DNA of 64,000 nucleotides from Malania oleifera. Lineage: Eukaryota > Streptophyta > Magnoliopsida > Santalales > Ximeniaceae. The stretch is taken from contig NC_080419.1 of assembly GCF_029873635.1 (NCBI RefSeq), forward strand, positions 62,243,040-62,307,039, written 5' to 3'. Positions 10,701-25,700 of the stretch are shown here, one piece after another (the stretch's first letter is position 1; each line of letters opens with the position of its first letter). The position numbers and the translations under genes were made by a program. The notes beneath the pieces are model-generated. The model was given only the letters and a program-made list of their open reading frames with translations, ran no database searches and was not told where the DNA came from.

Positions 10701-13700
10701 GTCGTTATGTCTTTGTTTATATATTCACTTCGGTTTCACACCGCCTTATAATGGAATTTTTATACTCGTTTGTTCTGGGTGATTTTATTAATTCCCTAGA
10801 AAAGGTGATTTTATTTGTAGTGATTAGCAAAGGGCTGTTTTTATTCGTAACTTTTTCCACAATGGAACTTTGTTTATATCTGATTGGCCAGGGAATAGCG
10901 TCATAGCGTAATTTGTATTTATATGCAGATTTAGAATTTTGAGTACTAGATTTTTTTCTCTCTCTTTCTTTCTCTCTGTTTTTTTTTTTTGTGCGCTTGA
11001 GAATGAGCTTTTGATACTGCTTTTTTTTTTTTGGAATAATCAATGGGGACATGTGTCTGTTTTCCTTAATCTGTTTCTGCTACATGGAGCTTTTGTTTTG
11101 GGAAGCCAAAAATCCTGTTGTTTTCCATTTGCCGGGAATTTGTGTCAAAATATTTTAAATATCATACTGTATGCTCTATTTCTGTCGAATATATATTTTC
11201 TGTAATTTTGGATGTTTGACATTGCAATGCTTTGTGTATGTTAGGGATTGATGCACCAACTTCACAGTCTTTTCTAAATTATGTGCTTTTGGCAATAGTC
11301 TATGGAGGCATGCTGTTATACAGAAAGAAAGCACTCAAGGTTCATATTCTGTATGCTTCATCTTTGTTATTCCCTTTTATCCCTTTTTCGGTTGAATAAG
11401 TGAGATTGCAATTTGATTGGAAGGTCCTTTTCACATGTAGAAAATTTGAGCAATTAGAAAGTCTATGAAGCTGAATGATACGAACTTTTAGGGTCCATTT
11501 GGATCAATGATTTTGTTTGTGGAAAGGAAAGGAAAGAAAAATAGGAAGAAAACTCATTTTACTTTACATTTTCTGAGAGGAAAATAGGAAGAAAACTCTT
11601 TTTACTTTACTTTTTCTCTCTAAAGCAAATACTATTAAAAATGAAAATTTATTCTAATTTGATTAAAAATTAAGAAAAATGAAATGTGATGTGTAAAATC
11701 AAATTGATTTGGTATATTTTTTATTTTCTTTCTCACTTTCTTTGATATTAAGCATGAAAAAAGTGGATCCCTTTGTATTTTTCTTTCCTTTCCCTATTGT
11801 ATTTTATGTTCCAAACAGGACTGTAAATAAAACTTCTCAAAGAATGATGTTTAAATGAGAAGAGATGTTGAGATGCGTTAGGAAATGGACTAAGAAATAT
11901 ATAATGGAAATGGACACATATCAAACGTGTAGAGCAGCTCCAATGGGGCCTTAGCCTTGTATTGAAGTGAGTAAATTTGAATGCACGAACATGCTGCTGG
12001 TAATGGCGTGTGACTCTTCATGCAAGGTGAACTTACAAAAAAGTGCAAGGAGAAGCTTGAGATGGATGGATGAATTTGTGGAATAAAGATTTGAAGGGCT
12101 TTCATACATTATCAGTTTGTTTTCGTTCTTCTTCTTTGTTCTGTTTGTTGGAGAATATCTTGCCCACCATTTCTTGTACTCCTTTTCCCTTCTCAATAAC
12201 ATTTCTTGTTTTATCTAAGAACTTTGAAGCTGTAGCTCTTATATTCTGTATTTGCAGAAGAGGATGCATGCTTCTAGGTATTCATAATTATTATTTTAAT
12301 TAACAATCATGCACTCATTTAAAGATATCCTCTGCCAGTGACATTTAGGGGGCATCTGGTAAAATTAAGTGTTAAGTGTTGAACATTGAATTTCAAATAT
12401 GATTTTGTGAACCAGTTTTGAATTGAACTTGAACTAGACACTGAATCTAAAATATGAATTATTTTAACTATTTAGTATCTAATATATGAATATCTGTTGT
12501 TTTTCAATTTTAACCTTTGCAAAGCTTATAATTATTTGATAGAATTAATGAGCAATTACATAAGATAAAGTTTTTAATTTAACATAAATAGTACTTTCTT
12601 ACCATATATTTAATTAATAATTATTAATGAAAAATCTTCTAAGTGATTCTTTCCTCTTTTCTTCCCCTCATCCCTTCCCCTTTTTTTGTGTTTCGTGTTT
12701 TGTTTTTGTTTTGCTTTACTTTTTCTTTTCTTTTTTTCCCCCTTTTGTAAGCTTGTTAGATATTTAGTAATTTTTTTTTGTTACACGCTCCAAATGTAAT
12801 GAGAACTAAGATAAAACAATGAATATTTGGCTGTCTAAATTTTATTGAGCATGAATATTTCAAAAAAGGTTTCATATGCAATTTCAGAGAACCAAAATAG
12901 TGGTAGATTAATTGACTTGGAAGTTGGAAATAATAAGAGATTGTACACAATTTTTTATATTATGTAACCAATGGTTCTATCTTCTTTTGATGTAGTTCCT
13001 TCTCCCTTTTTTAATCTTCATTTTTTTCTTTTTCTTGAAACTTGTAAACAATTGTTGGACCTAAAATGAATATTAGGACACAACTTTCATATTCCTGTAG
13101 AATACATGGATTTTTAAGATGGGTGCGAACCGAAATTGACTCTTTGCAATGTTATGCTATGGGGGAGGGTGTGTTATAGAGTGTGTTGTTTCATATAATT
13201 AGAGATAGGTGCTCCAAGTCAACATCTTCATCCAGGTTTTTTTTTTATCATTGGACCCCAGTTAAAGGAATGGTTCTTTGAACCTTTGGCATGAGAAGCT
13301 TGCTTCTTTTATAGTTTTATTACATGAGTGATCAGGGAGTCCAAAGGGAAATTATTCTTCGACATTTAAGGATTGAAATGGTGGCCCATTTGAGACGTGA
13401 TTTACTGTGAGTTGAATGTGTGAAATTGAGAGAAATCTTGAAAGATCTTTAAATTCATGTTTTAATTAGGAAATTACTTCTTGGAAACATTTTGATTACC
13501 GTTGTTGTAGTTGGGAGGAAGCAATTGAATTGATTAATATTTAGTCAGTTGTAACATTTACTTAAATGTTCTGTAGTTCTTCTAATTCTTATTTTAATAA
13601 TAATCTAGGCTACTCTTCTTTTATGCAAATTCTCTTTTATGGTTCAGCATATGTGATTCTTGTTCTTTTGAATGGCACAGGCAAAATGGTATTACTATGT

Positions 13701-16700
13701 AATTCTTGGATTGGTGGATGTGGAGGCAAATTTTTTGGGTGAGTGACTTGTCATATTTAATGATTCACCATGCTGCATGAATTTACCTTAGTGTTACTTT
13801 TGACTGGTACATGTCTACCTTAAATAACCAATATGTTCACATCTATACAGCGACATAACTTTCCTTTGTTGGATTTTGAGTATTCATTTTATGATCTGCT
13901 GGTACTAACTACATTGATTCATTGTTTCTAAAAGAATGAAGACTTATTACGTACAATGATTTAAACTGGCAGTGTTTCATGTCTAACTTATACACAATAT
14001 TTAGTTTGTTAAACTATATTGAGACTGTTGTCCCTAGTGTGGAGTCTAGAGAGGGGGGGGGGGTGAATGGACTCTTTTGTGGATTTTTGCTTCTCTACAA
14101 AATGAAAATCTTGGCAAGATACAAATGATTATATCACAATATATATAAAATAAACCCTGCACAAAATGTAAATAAAGGAGTGAAGAGAAGAGAAGCTTAA
14201 CAAACAATATTAACGTGGTTTGGCCTCTTGCTTACGTCCACACCTTGAGACACACTCAAGGATTCCAAATCCACTATATGTACTCCTTAAGGATGTAGAA
14301 GCCTTTGCACCACCAAGGGAACAAATCCCTTCTTGCTCACAAAGAGCTTTTAAGCTAGGTTCACCAAGAACCCTTTACAACTTGAAGAAGATATAGTGGG
14401 TGTTGTTGATGTAGACGATGCTCCTTCAATGAGCTAATTACAACACAAAGAAAACCTCACACTAATATTTCAAGTATTGAATCACATACAAAATTAGAGA
14501 GCAAGAGAGATAGTGAGCACTAGATTTATGAACTAAGATGCAATGTGCTTGAAATGATGTTCACTAAATGTGAAGTACTAAAAAATTGTTTTAGAACAAG
14601 TTAGAAGCCTTATATTTATAGGCAAAATCGTGAACTAATCGTTTATAGCCGTTAGACACAAAAACTAGTCGTTAGACACAAAAACTAGTCGTTCTGTTAT
14701 GAAAACGACCCAAACCGCGGATGGTTTCCACAAAACCGTGGACGGTTTCCTTCAAGCCAGTTTCTTAATTGGCTTCTGTCTAAAACCGTTGATGTACCTA
14801 GGGAAAACCATTAGCTGTTAGACACAAAAACTAGTCGTTTATAGCCGTTAGACACAAAAACTAGCCGTTCTGTTTTGAAAACGACCCACACCGCAGATGG
14901 TTTTCACAAAACCATCAATGGTTTCCTCAAATCGTGGACGGTTTCCTTCAAGCCAGTTTCTTAATTGGCTTCTGTTTGAAACCGTTGATGTACCTAGGGA
15001 AAACTGTTGATGGTTTTCCCTGTTTCCTCAAATCCTTGATTTTCTTCTATTTTAGGTACATAAAAATGATCTTAACCCTACCGGGACCAAATATATTAAA
15101 GTGTACAACACTTAAACCATTTAACCTTGTCCCATTATATACAAAATTGAGTTTAGGATATGCATCTCTGTCATCATATAAATCATGGTTTTGACTTTGA
15201 AAACTTGTGAGTGTAAAAACTATGAAAAACATATTTTACATGATGAATGATATCCGATATGCTATATGGACTAGTATGCTTGTGCAATTTGCTAAACTCT
15301 TGCTCAATAAGCTTGCATGAAACAGCACTAAAAGAGTTACAACAATTCTACCTCAAACATTCCCATTACATATGAATTCACACTTGATCCATTGGATGTG
15401 CTTGAGATCTTCCATTTGAGTGTCCACTTTGTTCTTTACAATTTAACCTGTATCTTCATGATTTCGTCACTTGCACCTTTCATAACTTGATATTCGAAGG
15501 TTAGTGACTTAGAACCACTAATGGGTTGTAATCAGCAAAATATGACAACTAAGATCATGTAGCCATAAGGCTAATAGAGACTTTCTATATTTTGATTTTC
15601 AAGTATGATAGATGCATGCAAAAAAATTTATGTTTTGTTGTGTATCTTTTAGCAACAAGATGATATCATCTTGTATGATGTTTTGGTGCTTTGGTAATTT
15701 GATAGATGCTCCATTTCTGGATAGGTAAAATGTGCAATTTCACCTAACATTTCTTGCTCCTTAACGTCTATATTATTGACAACATCACTCATGTAGTAGT
15801 TTGTGTTATTCCGTCTAACATGAAATAGGATAGGAATAGACATTCCCATTTTGAAATTTGGGAGTAATCATCCCTTGTCTATATCGTGTTATGAATTAAT
15901 AATAATTTTTTTTTTTTGCTTTGTCATTTACTTTATGATGACTACACTTTTTCTTTTGTAAACTATCCAAATCCTATACTATCATCATTCTATTAGTACA
16001 AATAGAATAATCATAGGGCATCCCTAGACCACAAGGCTCCCTGCTTTGCGAGGGTGGGAATAGAATAATCATTTGGGAGCTTACAAAAGATGATGTAATG
16101 AAACCATAAAAAGATGACAATTTAAAAAAAAAATTATGAATTCATTGGACAAGACATGATTTTTCCCAAATTTTATTATTGGAATTTCTAGCGTCCTATT
16201 CCATATTGGATTGAATAACACAAGCTTTTGCATGATTTTTTTTTTTCTAAACTATTTATCTTTATACAATTTTTATTGCATTTTTCATCTTATTTCATTC
16301 TATTCCTAGGAATAAACCTTTTGTGAACCAAATATAACATAGGGACATAAGCAAATCTCTTGTTGTATTTTTATTCAAATGTATTTGGGAGTTGTATCTC
16401 ATTGCAACGTACACACATGGGTGTGCAGATGTTTTACATCAATGAGAGGTAAGGAAGAACAGATTCACAGGATAGCTCTTCACATTCACAAGGAATATGT
16501 GGCTGAGACACCTATGTCATCTTCTCCCTCCTTCTCTTCTTCTTTGACCCCAAATGCCTCAATATCTAACCATTCTTATTTTACTCTACCTCTATCTTGC
16601 CTTCTCCATAAAGCTAAATTCAAAAAATTATCTCCATGATATTTTGCTTTCCATAACAATACTGTGATCCTATCTCAACTCCTATTATGAATTTGGCCCT

Positions 16701-19700
16701 CCTATTATGAATTTGGCCCAGAAAGTTGTGATTCCTTTTTCTGCTTCACCAAGTTGGGGTTGGTCAAGCATCGAACCAAGTGAGAATCAATTTAAATACC
16801 ACACTTTCTGCAGAAATGGTCAGTCACTTGCACCTTGTTAAGTATGTGGCCCTCTCTAGCCATACAGCACATTGATGCCGAAGACTGTACATAGGACATT
16901 CTGCTACACCTGCCAACACTCCCTAAGCCATATGCAAACCTAGGAACCTTTCTGTATTCAGCTGGCAGACTTGGGCATCTCCAGTAGGTATAAGGGGCCT
17001 AAAGAATAACTCACTCGAAAAATGATTAGTTTGGAAGCTATCCCAAGTATAGAAATTCTGTCGTGTAATATTTAGTTCAAATGCCAGATCGTCTCCTCAG
17101 GGAATGCAGTTTAGTTCCAAAATTTGTGTAATTCCAAAAGAAATTAAGAAAAGACAAATTACTGAACACAGTTCATATTCAATTCCTAGGATTTTTGGAA
17201 TTTTTGCAATGAAACTTAAAACAACGTAAATCCTAATTGGAAATTTATCATGCATAAAAATAAGTAAATAAATGCCAGATTCAATGCTAGAATAATGAAA
17301 GAAACAAATCCTGCAATCATTCTATTAAATAAAAATACTAACTTTAAACATAAACTCTTACAAAAATAAACTCTTAACTAAATAAAAATACTAACTTTAA
17401 TAGTAAAAATACGCAAAGAAAATATTTAAATGCTAACAAAGACTCCAAATAAGAAAAACAAACTGAATAATGACCCAAACAAATATTAAAAATTCAATGC
17501 AAGACTTAAAAAAAAAACTGAATAATTTAAACTAAAATAAAATTCCAACCACAACTTTTTATTAAACAATTAAACTAAAGAAAGGGAGTAAAAGAGAGAA
17601 AAAGATTCAATTTAAAAACTAATTAACAATATTTAAATAACAAGAAAATCAAACTAATTTTTTTATAATAAAAATAGATCCAATAATTGTTTAAGATTCA
17701 AATAAAAAATAAGGAAAGAAAAAAGAGAGAGAGAGCCGTGTAATTGGAGAAGAATAGAGAAGAGGGGCCAAATGTGATGCTGCTGCTGCTGTGCTCTTGG
17801 GCTGCTCCTCCTGCCTCTTAAAAGAAAACCTAGCTACTCCAAAAGAGAAAAACAAAGAAAGCCTAGCTAAACCCTACATACCTCACTCACAAAAGCAACC
17901 TCCTTTATATCCTAAAAGAAACTAATAAAAAACCCCAGCCGTCCCAGCAAATTGAAGACCAGCGCATGGCCTCTCATGCGGCCCATTAACGTGGTCACAT
18001 CAAAGAGGCCTTTATTGTTGTAGAGCTCTTTCTCAGCTTTCTCTAGAATTTTGAACCGTCTCGATTGGAGCTCGGATGAGAAAGTTACGCCCAGATTACG
18101 AAGTAATGTCGAAATAGTCCATAAAACAACGTATGGTAACTTCACGTCCGATTTCGACCTTGATGCAGTCAGTATTTCTCAAAATGCAAAACATGAAAAT
18201 TATAAAGCGTTTTCTTATCTTTCTACAGCATTCTGAATCATCTGAATCGGAGGTCGGATGAGAGAGTTACGCACAGATTATGAAGTACTGTCGGTTTTTA
18301 GCTTCCAATAGTCGCCCTGCAATAAAAAAATACAAAAAATTTATAAATTCCTTAATAAAACCCGAATATTATAAATAGGGCACAATGTTAAAATATTGAG
18401 AGTAATTAGACATTTAATTAAAAATATAATTCGTAATGCATGAATTAAAGCATCTAATTACGCAATTTAAGTGCGTAATCACACCCCCTAACTAAAGTTT
18501 TGTTAGTCCCTAGCAAAATAAAAAAACTGAGAAAGCTACCAAATCCTATTTACCTCCTTTTTCACGGGAAACACGGTTGCATTTACCGAATGCAATAAGG
18601 CTTTAAACCCCTAGGTCGATCCTAGTGGACGAGTTGTAGTCTCGTGAAGGCTTCCAGGACGACACCCACAAACACCAATTCCAATGAATATTAAATGAAT
18701 GTACATGCAACATGAATATACCATTTCACATACATGAATATCACTAAATTTCACACAAGCTCATCATATACAATACACTCAAAAAGGATGGGTTCACTCG
18801 TCATATGTGAGGAGGAGTGTCGCGATCAAACATCCCACATATTGCAAGGAACAAAAACTAAATGTATGGAGTTGACTAGTCTGAAAAGGATCCAGCCTAT
18901 TTGTGAGGTGTCGGGTCTTTCACCCTAGCATCTTCTCACCTACTCGTCATACCCAACCAAGGCCACCCTAGATCAACTTATTCGCAAACCAGACGTGAAT
19001 ACATCTGAAGCATTAAGTGGTTGAAGAGTCTTCATATGTGGAGAACATGTGTCGTGTCCTTAACTTTTTGTGATATTTATGTGTTTTTGTGGTATTTATG
19101 TGGAGCGGGTATTAAAGGGTATAAGTCAGTGTTAATCATGACCTAATCATTCATATTCAATTTTTTTTTTTTAATATAATTTCTCACCCCCCTCCAACTA
19201 AAGTGGAACATTGTACTCAATGTGAAAGTATGGGGGAAGTAGAGCGTACCTGGGTGGAGAAGTAGTGGAAAAGAAAAACTGAAATTACAGAAAAATGTAC
19301 CTGAAAATAAACTAAAAATAAAGTAAGGTAAAACAAAATGAAAAGAAGGGAAAGAAAAACATCACAGTCTGTCTGGCGGAGGCTCTGGAGGAATTTCATC
19401 TGGTGGGTGTTGGTCAATAAATTGAATCGGCGAGTCTCCAAATTTGAGTCGCCACAATGAATCAGTCTTGTTACCTGCACAAAAGTTAGCCTCAAATAAA
19501 TTAATACGTTTTAAGGTACCAAACAAAACATGTGCAGACTACTTTCCTTGTTTGAACAAGAAAGGATCTTTATTCAGTATATTTTCTGGGAAAGTCACTT
19601 CTTTAAGAACCGGTCTTTGAGACAAAGTTGTCAGAGCAGTTATCTTTGGTTCATTAGAAGCATCAACATTAAAATTTTACCTGGCTCCTTGAAAGTTAAA

Positions 19701-22700
19701 TTCTCACCAGTCTGCTCACCCTCTTTATCGGGTGTACCCATCACCTTATCGCTACGGGGATTTGTTTCGGCATTGCACTCCTTGATATTTAATCCAGTAG
19801 GGAATGATGGTTCCACGACTGTCAATCTTTGAGGGTAAGGTACCATAGGTTGGTACTCCTTACTGGTTTCGGTCTCCATGTTAACTGACTTCTTCGATTC
19901 TGAGCTTGCTTCCTTTGATTTTTCTTTGATCTCATCTATCTCAATTGTAACTTCAGCTGTCGGGACAACTATTTGTTTGTCGATGAGTATCTTAGGTTGG
20001 GAAACTTCTTTTCCACTTCTCGAAATAATAACGACCTCCGCTGTCTCAAGAGAAACATTATGTATTTGTTGCTGTTGGTGCTGGTATTCTTGAGGATTAT
20101 GTTAAGGTTCTACTAGAAATTTCCCTTTTTCTAAGATATTCAATTGCGTGCTCATCTCATTAATGGTGTCCTGCAATTTATTTATGGCCTTAGTGTACTG
20201 ATTGTTAGTTGTGACTTGAATTTGCATGAACTATTGAAAGACATCCTCAATAGACTTCTCCAGTGGAGTAGGTGCTGCATTAGATTGAAATCCTGAAGGT
20301 GCATAGCTCTGAGAGATCTGTTGTGGCTGATATTGATGCTGAAAGGTAGCCTGATGATATGACGATTGATAAGGGGGTGCATAGGACTGGGAAGGTTGAT
20401 TCCAAAGTTGCTGTGTACTATTTTCCTTTTTCATCTCCATAGCCCCCACTCTTCTGGTGAGTTCAGCCAGATGTGCTTCAACACAAAAATCATCTTTCTG
20501 TTCATACCACTCTCCACCATGTACTGTTCTCAATGGTTGAGCTGCAATTGGTCTTCTGTCAATCACAGTGTTCCATTGCTGAGCACAATTAGCTAAATGA
20601 TCCAGAAAATCCAATGCCTCATCAGGTTCCTTGTTGAAAAAATATCTTGAACACATAGTATGAACGAACTGTTTCGATTTAGGAGTCAACGCAGTGTAGA
20701 AATAGTTGATCAGGTCCCATGATTCAAATCTATAGTGATAACACATGTTAACCAGACCTCTAAATCTCTCCCAGTTTTCATGAAATGTCTCATAAACTCC
20801 TTGCATGAATCGACTGATCTGTTCCTACAAAAATTGAGTTCTCTGTAAGGAAAAAAATTTATGCAGAAATTCGTTTTACATATTAGCCCAACTAGAGATA
20901 GAATTAGGCCTAAGAGAATTAAACCATGTCTTAGCCTTGTCTTTCAATGAAAAAGGAAATAGACGCAATCTTATTGCCTAATTAGTAGTAGCCCCATCTA
21001 TAAATGTAACACATGCAAGCTCAAAATCATTTAAATGTTGATACGGATTTTGACACTCCATCCCATAAAATTGAGGTATCACAGATGTCATTTCAGGCTT
21101 AATGTTAAAGTTCTTTGCATTATCAGGCAATATGATGCAAGATGGTTGTGTGGTTCGTGTGGACTCCAAAAAATTCATAAGCGTATGTGGTGCAGGTGCA
21201 GCCATATTTTCTTCAAAAATCAAAATTTTTTTTTTTTTTTTTTTTTCTTTTTCATGAGAAAAATTAAAATAACGAGAAAAACACTAGTTTGAAACTAAAA
21301 CTGACATTCCTCGGCAACGGCGTCAAAAACTTGATTCACTCGAAAAATGAGTAACTCGGAAGTTATCCCAAGTATAGGAGTTCTGTCATGTAATATTTAG
21401 CTTAAAGGCTAGATCGTCTCCTAAGAGAATACGGTTTAGTTCCAAAATTTGTGTAATTCTAAAAGAAATTAAGAAAAGACAAATTACTGAACATGGATTA
21501 GATTTAGTTCTTGAGATTTTTGGAATTTTTGCAATAAAACTTAAAACAACGTAAATCCTAATTGGAAATTTGTCATGCATAAAAATAAGTAAATAAAGGC
21601 CAGATTCAATGTTAGAATAATGAAAGAAACAAATCTTGCAATCATTCTATTAAATAAAAATACTAACTTTAAACAAAACCCAAACAAAAATAAACTCTAA
21701 CTAAATAAAAATATTAACTTTAATAGTAAAAATACCTAAAGAAAATATTTAAATGCTAACAAAGACTCCAAATAAAAAAAAAAAACTGAATAATGACCCA
21801 AACAAATATTAAAGATTCAACGCAAGACTTAAAAAAAAACAATCTAAGCTGAATAATTTAAACTAAAATAAAATTCCAACCACAACTTTTATTAAACAAT
21901 TAAATTAAAGAAAGGGAGTAGAAGAGAGAGAAAGATTCAATTTAAAAACTAATTAACAATATTTAAATAACAAGAAAATCAAACTAGTTTTTTTATAATA
22001 AAAATAGATCCAACAATTGTTTAAGATTCAAATAAAAAGTAAGGAAAGAAAAGAGAGAGAGAGAGAGAGCCGTGTAATTGGAGAAGAATAGAGAAGAGGG
22101 GCCGAATGTGATGCTGCTGCTACTGTGCTCTTAGGCTGCTCCTCCTGCCTCTCAAAAGAAAACCTAACTACTCCAAAAGAAAAAAACAAAGAAAGCCTAG
22201 CTAAAAGAAACCTCCTTTATATCCTAAAAGAAACTAATAAAAAACCCCAGCCGTCCCAGCAAATTGAAGACCAGCGCATGGCCTCTCATGCGGCCCATTA
22301 ACGTGGTCACATCAAAGAGGCCTTTATTCATTTTTTTTCTTCTTTCTTTTGTTAACACATGGCCGGTTCTGCACTTTAAGCCTAATTTTGACGTAGTAAA
22401 CGTCTGTATCTCTCAAAGCTCGAAACATGAAAGTTGTAGAGCTCTTTCTCAACTTTCTCCAAAATTTTGAATCGTCTCGATCGGAGCTCGGAGGAGAAAG
22501 TTATGCCCAGATTATGAAGTAATGTCGAAATAGTTCATAAAACAACATATGGTAACTTCACCTCTGATTTCGACCTTGATGCAGCCAGTATTTCTCAAAA
22601 CGCAAAACATGAAAATTGTAGAGCGTTTTCTTATCTTTTTACAGCATCCTGAATCATCTGAATCGGAGGTCGGATGAGAGAGTTACACACAGATTACGAA

Positions 22701-25700
22701 GTACTGTCGGTTTTTAGCTTTCAATAGTTGCTCTGCAATAAAAAAATACCAAAAATTCATAAATTACTCAATAAAATCCAAATATTATAAATATGACACA
22801 ATATTAAAATATTGAGAGTAATTAGGCATTTAATTAAAAATATAATTCGTAATGCATGAATTAAAGCACCTAATTACGCAATTTAGGCGTGTAATCAAAG
22901 AACTTCATGTTGGTGATGAACATGTTTGCACATTGTCCACACTGATTCCTCTTCCTTATTCTCTAATTCTCACAAATTTCATCTCTTTAATGTTTAACAT
23001 GTTCCTTCCATTACCAAGCCTCTTTGTTTTGTTCAACATTCACCAAGGCAATCACTCTTTCCACTGTGTTGTGAAGGACAAAACATCCAAGAGAGCTCTC
23101 ACTCTAGGCACAACAATCTATTGGAGGGCACCATTTCCTAATTCTGCTAATAACTGACATCCCACCACTCTTCCTCATCGAGCCACTATCGAGGACTAGC
23201 ACGGATGGTTGGGTCATCCCCAGTTTAGAATAATGACTAAAATTGTCATCGAGCAATTAAAATTGTTGATGAGCATAATCTTCCATGCTCATCTAGCCAA
23301 TTCATAAGTCAAAATTGTTCTGCTCGTTGTCTTGGGAAACTTTATTGCCTTCTCTTGTCATCTATTGCTCTTGCTGCTATAGTCCCTTTGGAATTAATTT
23401 GCTTTAATGCATGTGACCGGCCCCTATTTCTCATCTAATAAATATCGTTATTTTGTTCTATCTTTTTTCGATTTTCAGGAAAATACTTGATTCTAACCCG
23501 TGGTGCATGAAAAATAACCTCCTGCAATTTTTATTCAATTTCAACACATGATTGAACCTCAATTTAATTCTGAAATCGAGGTTGTTAATTTTTATTCCAT
23601 CTTGCGCCCCGAAATTTGCACTTGTCATTCTTCTCATGCCTTGCTATCCTACAAACACCCCATTCCTCATGTCCTCACTGCATCAGTCAAGAAGTTGATT
23701 CCACTTTATTTATAGAAGCCAACAAGGCTCCTTATTGGTGAGCACAAAACTGTTTACTCAACTTCACAACTCTAGTAATAAATACAAAATTTATTTTGAC
23801 TTTTCGCTTTCTTTTTGTTGGATTATATTGAAACTTAGGGCCTATTTATTTGTGGAAAATATTTTTTATTTTTCAATCCATTTTTTGAGAGAAATATAAA
23901 TTGCCGCTTTATTTTCCAGTTCTCTAGAATTTATGTGGGTAACTTGGAAAAAAAAAAGTTTTCCTACTTTCCTGTACAAATATAGAAAAACTAGAAAACA
24001 AAGCATCATTTTTGTAATTATTTGGAAGACCGAAAACAGAAAATGAAAACTGTTTTCCACAACTAAACAGGCTCTAAATGTTGCAAAATGGTTATGTTTA
24101 TAATGTTTTGATGGGTTTTCTGTACTCTAGTCATTGGCACCTGCATCAAGTGTCAAGTTCTTGTCACATCCACCTCTTGACATCATGGCTAGTAGACAAG
24201 ATCATATCTAATATTGAAGTTAATTAAGTTTTGAGAATACAAAATAAAATTATATATTTACATCTTAATACTTGAAAATAACCAGAAATTGAAACCTCAG
24301 TCACCATACAGTTCATTTCTTTAAATAGCACAAACTGTTTGCACAGTAAGCATTCCATATGGTAATAAATTTTTAGTACATCTGCTTGGAATATTATCAA
24401 TGCATTATTTCAAGTGTTCCTACAAATGTCAGAGTCAAGGCACTTCCTTCTTTCTGCAGATTGGCTAGAAGCCTTTTTGAGTTATCTTGGTGGATAAGGA
24501 CTTAGGCATATTACGGAAGTGTAATTTGGAAACTGTTTGATTACCACTATATCTAAAAGCTTGAGCTGTTAAGTCGTGGGCCAACAATGTAGTGTTTTCT
24601 ACCAAAATAGGGTTATAAAGAATTCAAAATGCATAACTAGTGTACATTTTACAAAAGTAGGCCAATCTTCATTGTAGAGAAGTGGATAGCCTCAATTTCT
24701 GTGCTGGGAAGGAAGGAGGGGTTTATGCTGTCCTTTATGCATTAAAAAAAAAAAACGATTGCCCAATCAAATAAGCTGGGATTTGTAAAATTTTGCAGAA
24801 AATAGGGGAGACCCTTTCCAAGCTCATTGCCATTTATCTTGCAAAATTTTGCCTTCAGCTTGACAGGATTTGTAGATGCTTTAGATCTCAAATGAAGATG
24901 AGCTGGGGAAAGAGCTCCTGGTCCACCTTATACACGGCAAGGTGGCCATCATTGAAGATTGTGTTGATGATGCTGTAAGTGATGTTGACCTAGCCACTGG
25001 ACTCTGAGAGGTGGTGATGTTGAAGGGAAACTAGCTGTTGTTGGGTGAGGGGTTTGGTGCTGGTCAGGATGTGGAACTGCACCAGCTGAACGTTTTTATC
25101 GTTGGTGAGGGAGTTGAGGTGCCCCTTTGAGGCCAGAGAAGTTGGCATCAGAGGTTGCAAAATGGTGACTGCCTGGATTGGTATTTTCAATCACAGCCAA
25201 GTCATTGAGAAACCATTATTATTATATATTATATATTTCTTTTTTCTAAAAAGAATACTATTACATTGCAAGATCCCAGGGGAGAATTTGAGATCAAATG
25301 CTGAATGATTATTAACTTTTAAACTAGATGCAACTGGGGCAGCTAATTGTGGTCAATCAGAGAATAGATTGATAATCATCAAAGGAGATTGATGGGAAGG
25401 AGAGGGAAAAAATTAATTTTGTTTTTAAAAAATAGGAAATCGATAAAGATATTGAAAGGATCATTCTATTGTTATGATTAATTCTGAACCAGAACGCTCT
25501 GGCGCCTCATGTCCATTTTGGTTGAAGGGATCGTTTGAATCCGATGAAAAATTTCACTGCAAGTGAAGGGATCGTCTTTTGGGGTATGATTATTTTGAAG
25601 AATCAATGCAGTTGTCATAGTTGCAGTTGACAGAGACGATCATGTATCAATCCCTCCCCATCTCAACAACCATCAATGATCAGATCATTTTTCGATCATC

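Larger units (their letters stand above)
17007..22897 (-). mobile_element. Complete gag-only Athila-like LTR retrotransposon
   Basis: A 5.9-kb element in minus orientation with two direct LTRs (17007-18481 and 21332-22897), a purine tract (complement of 18482-18495, AGGGGGTG) next to the left LTR, a primer-binding site of the Athila/Tat kind next to the right LTR, and a perfect 5-bp target duplication. The 2.85-kb interior codes only a decayed gag. No reverse transcriptase, integrase or RNase H motif is visible, so it must have moved with enzymes supplied in trans. It lies in intron 3 of the transporter, antisense to it, and splits an older copia remnant. Confidence 0.9.

Noticed and set aside
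10717..11052. 111-codon minus-strand ORF in intron 1
   Set aside because: Lys-rich translation of T-rich intron DNA, with no start context or homology.
19217..19495. 92-codon minus ORF as a possible env-like gene of the Athila-like element
   Set aside because: Phe/Leu-rich because of base composition; no env features and no conserved motif.
24890..24980. Short coding-like frame (DELGKELLVHLIHGK) as a gene exon
   Set aside because: Isolated, no matching splice partner, and the transporter frame is complete without it.
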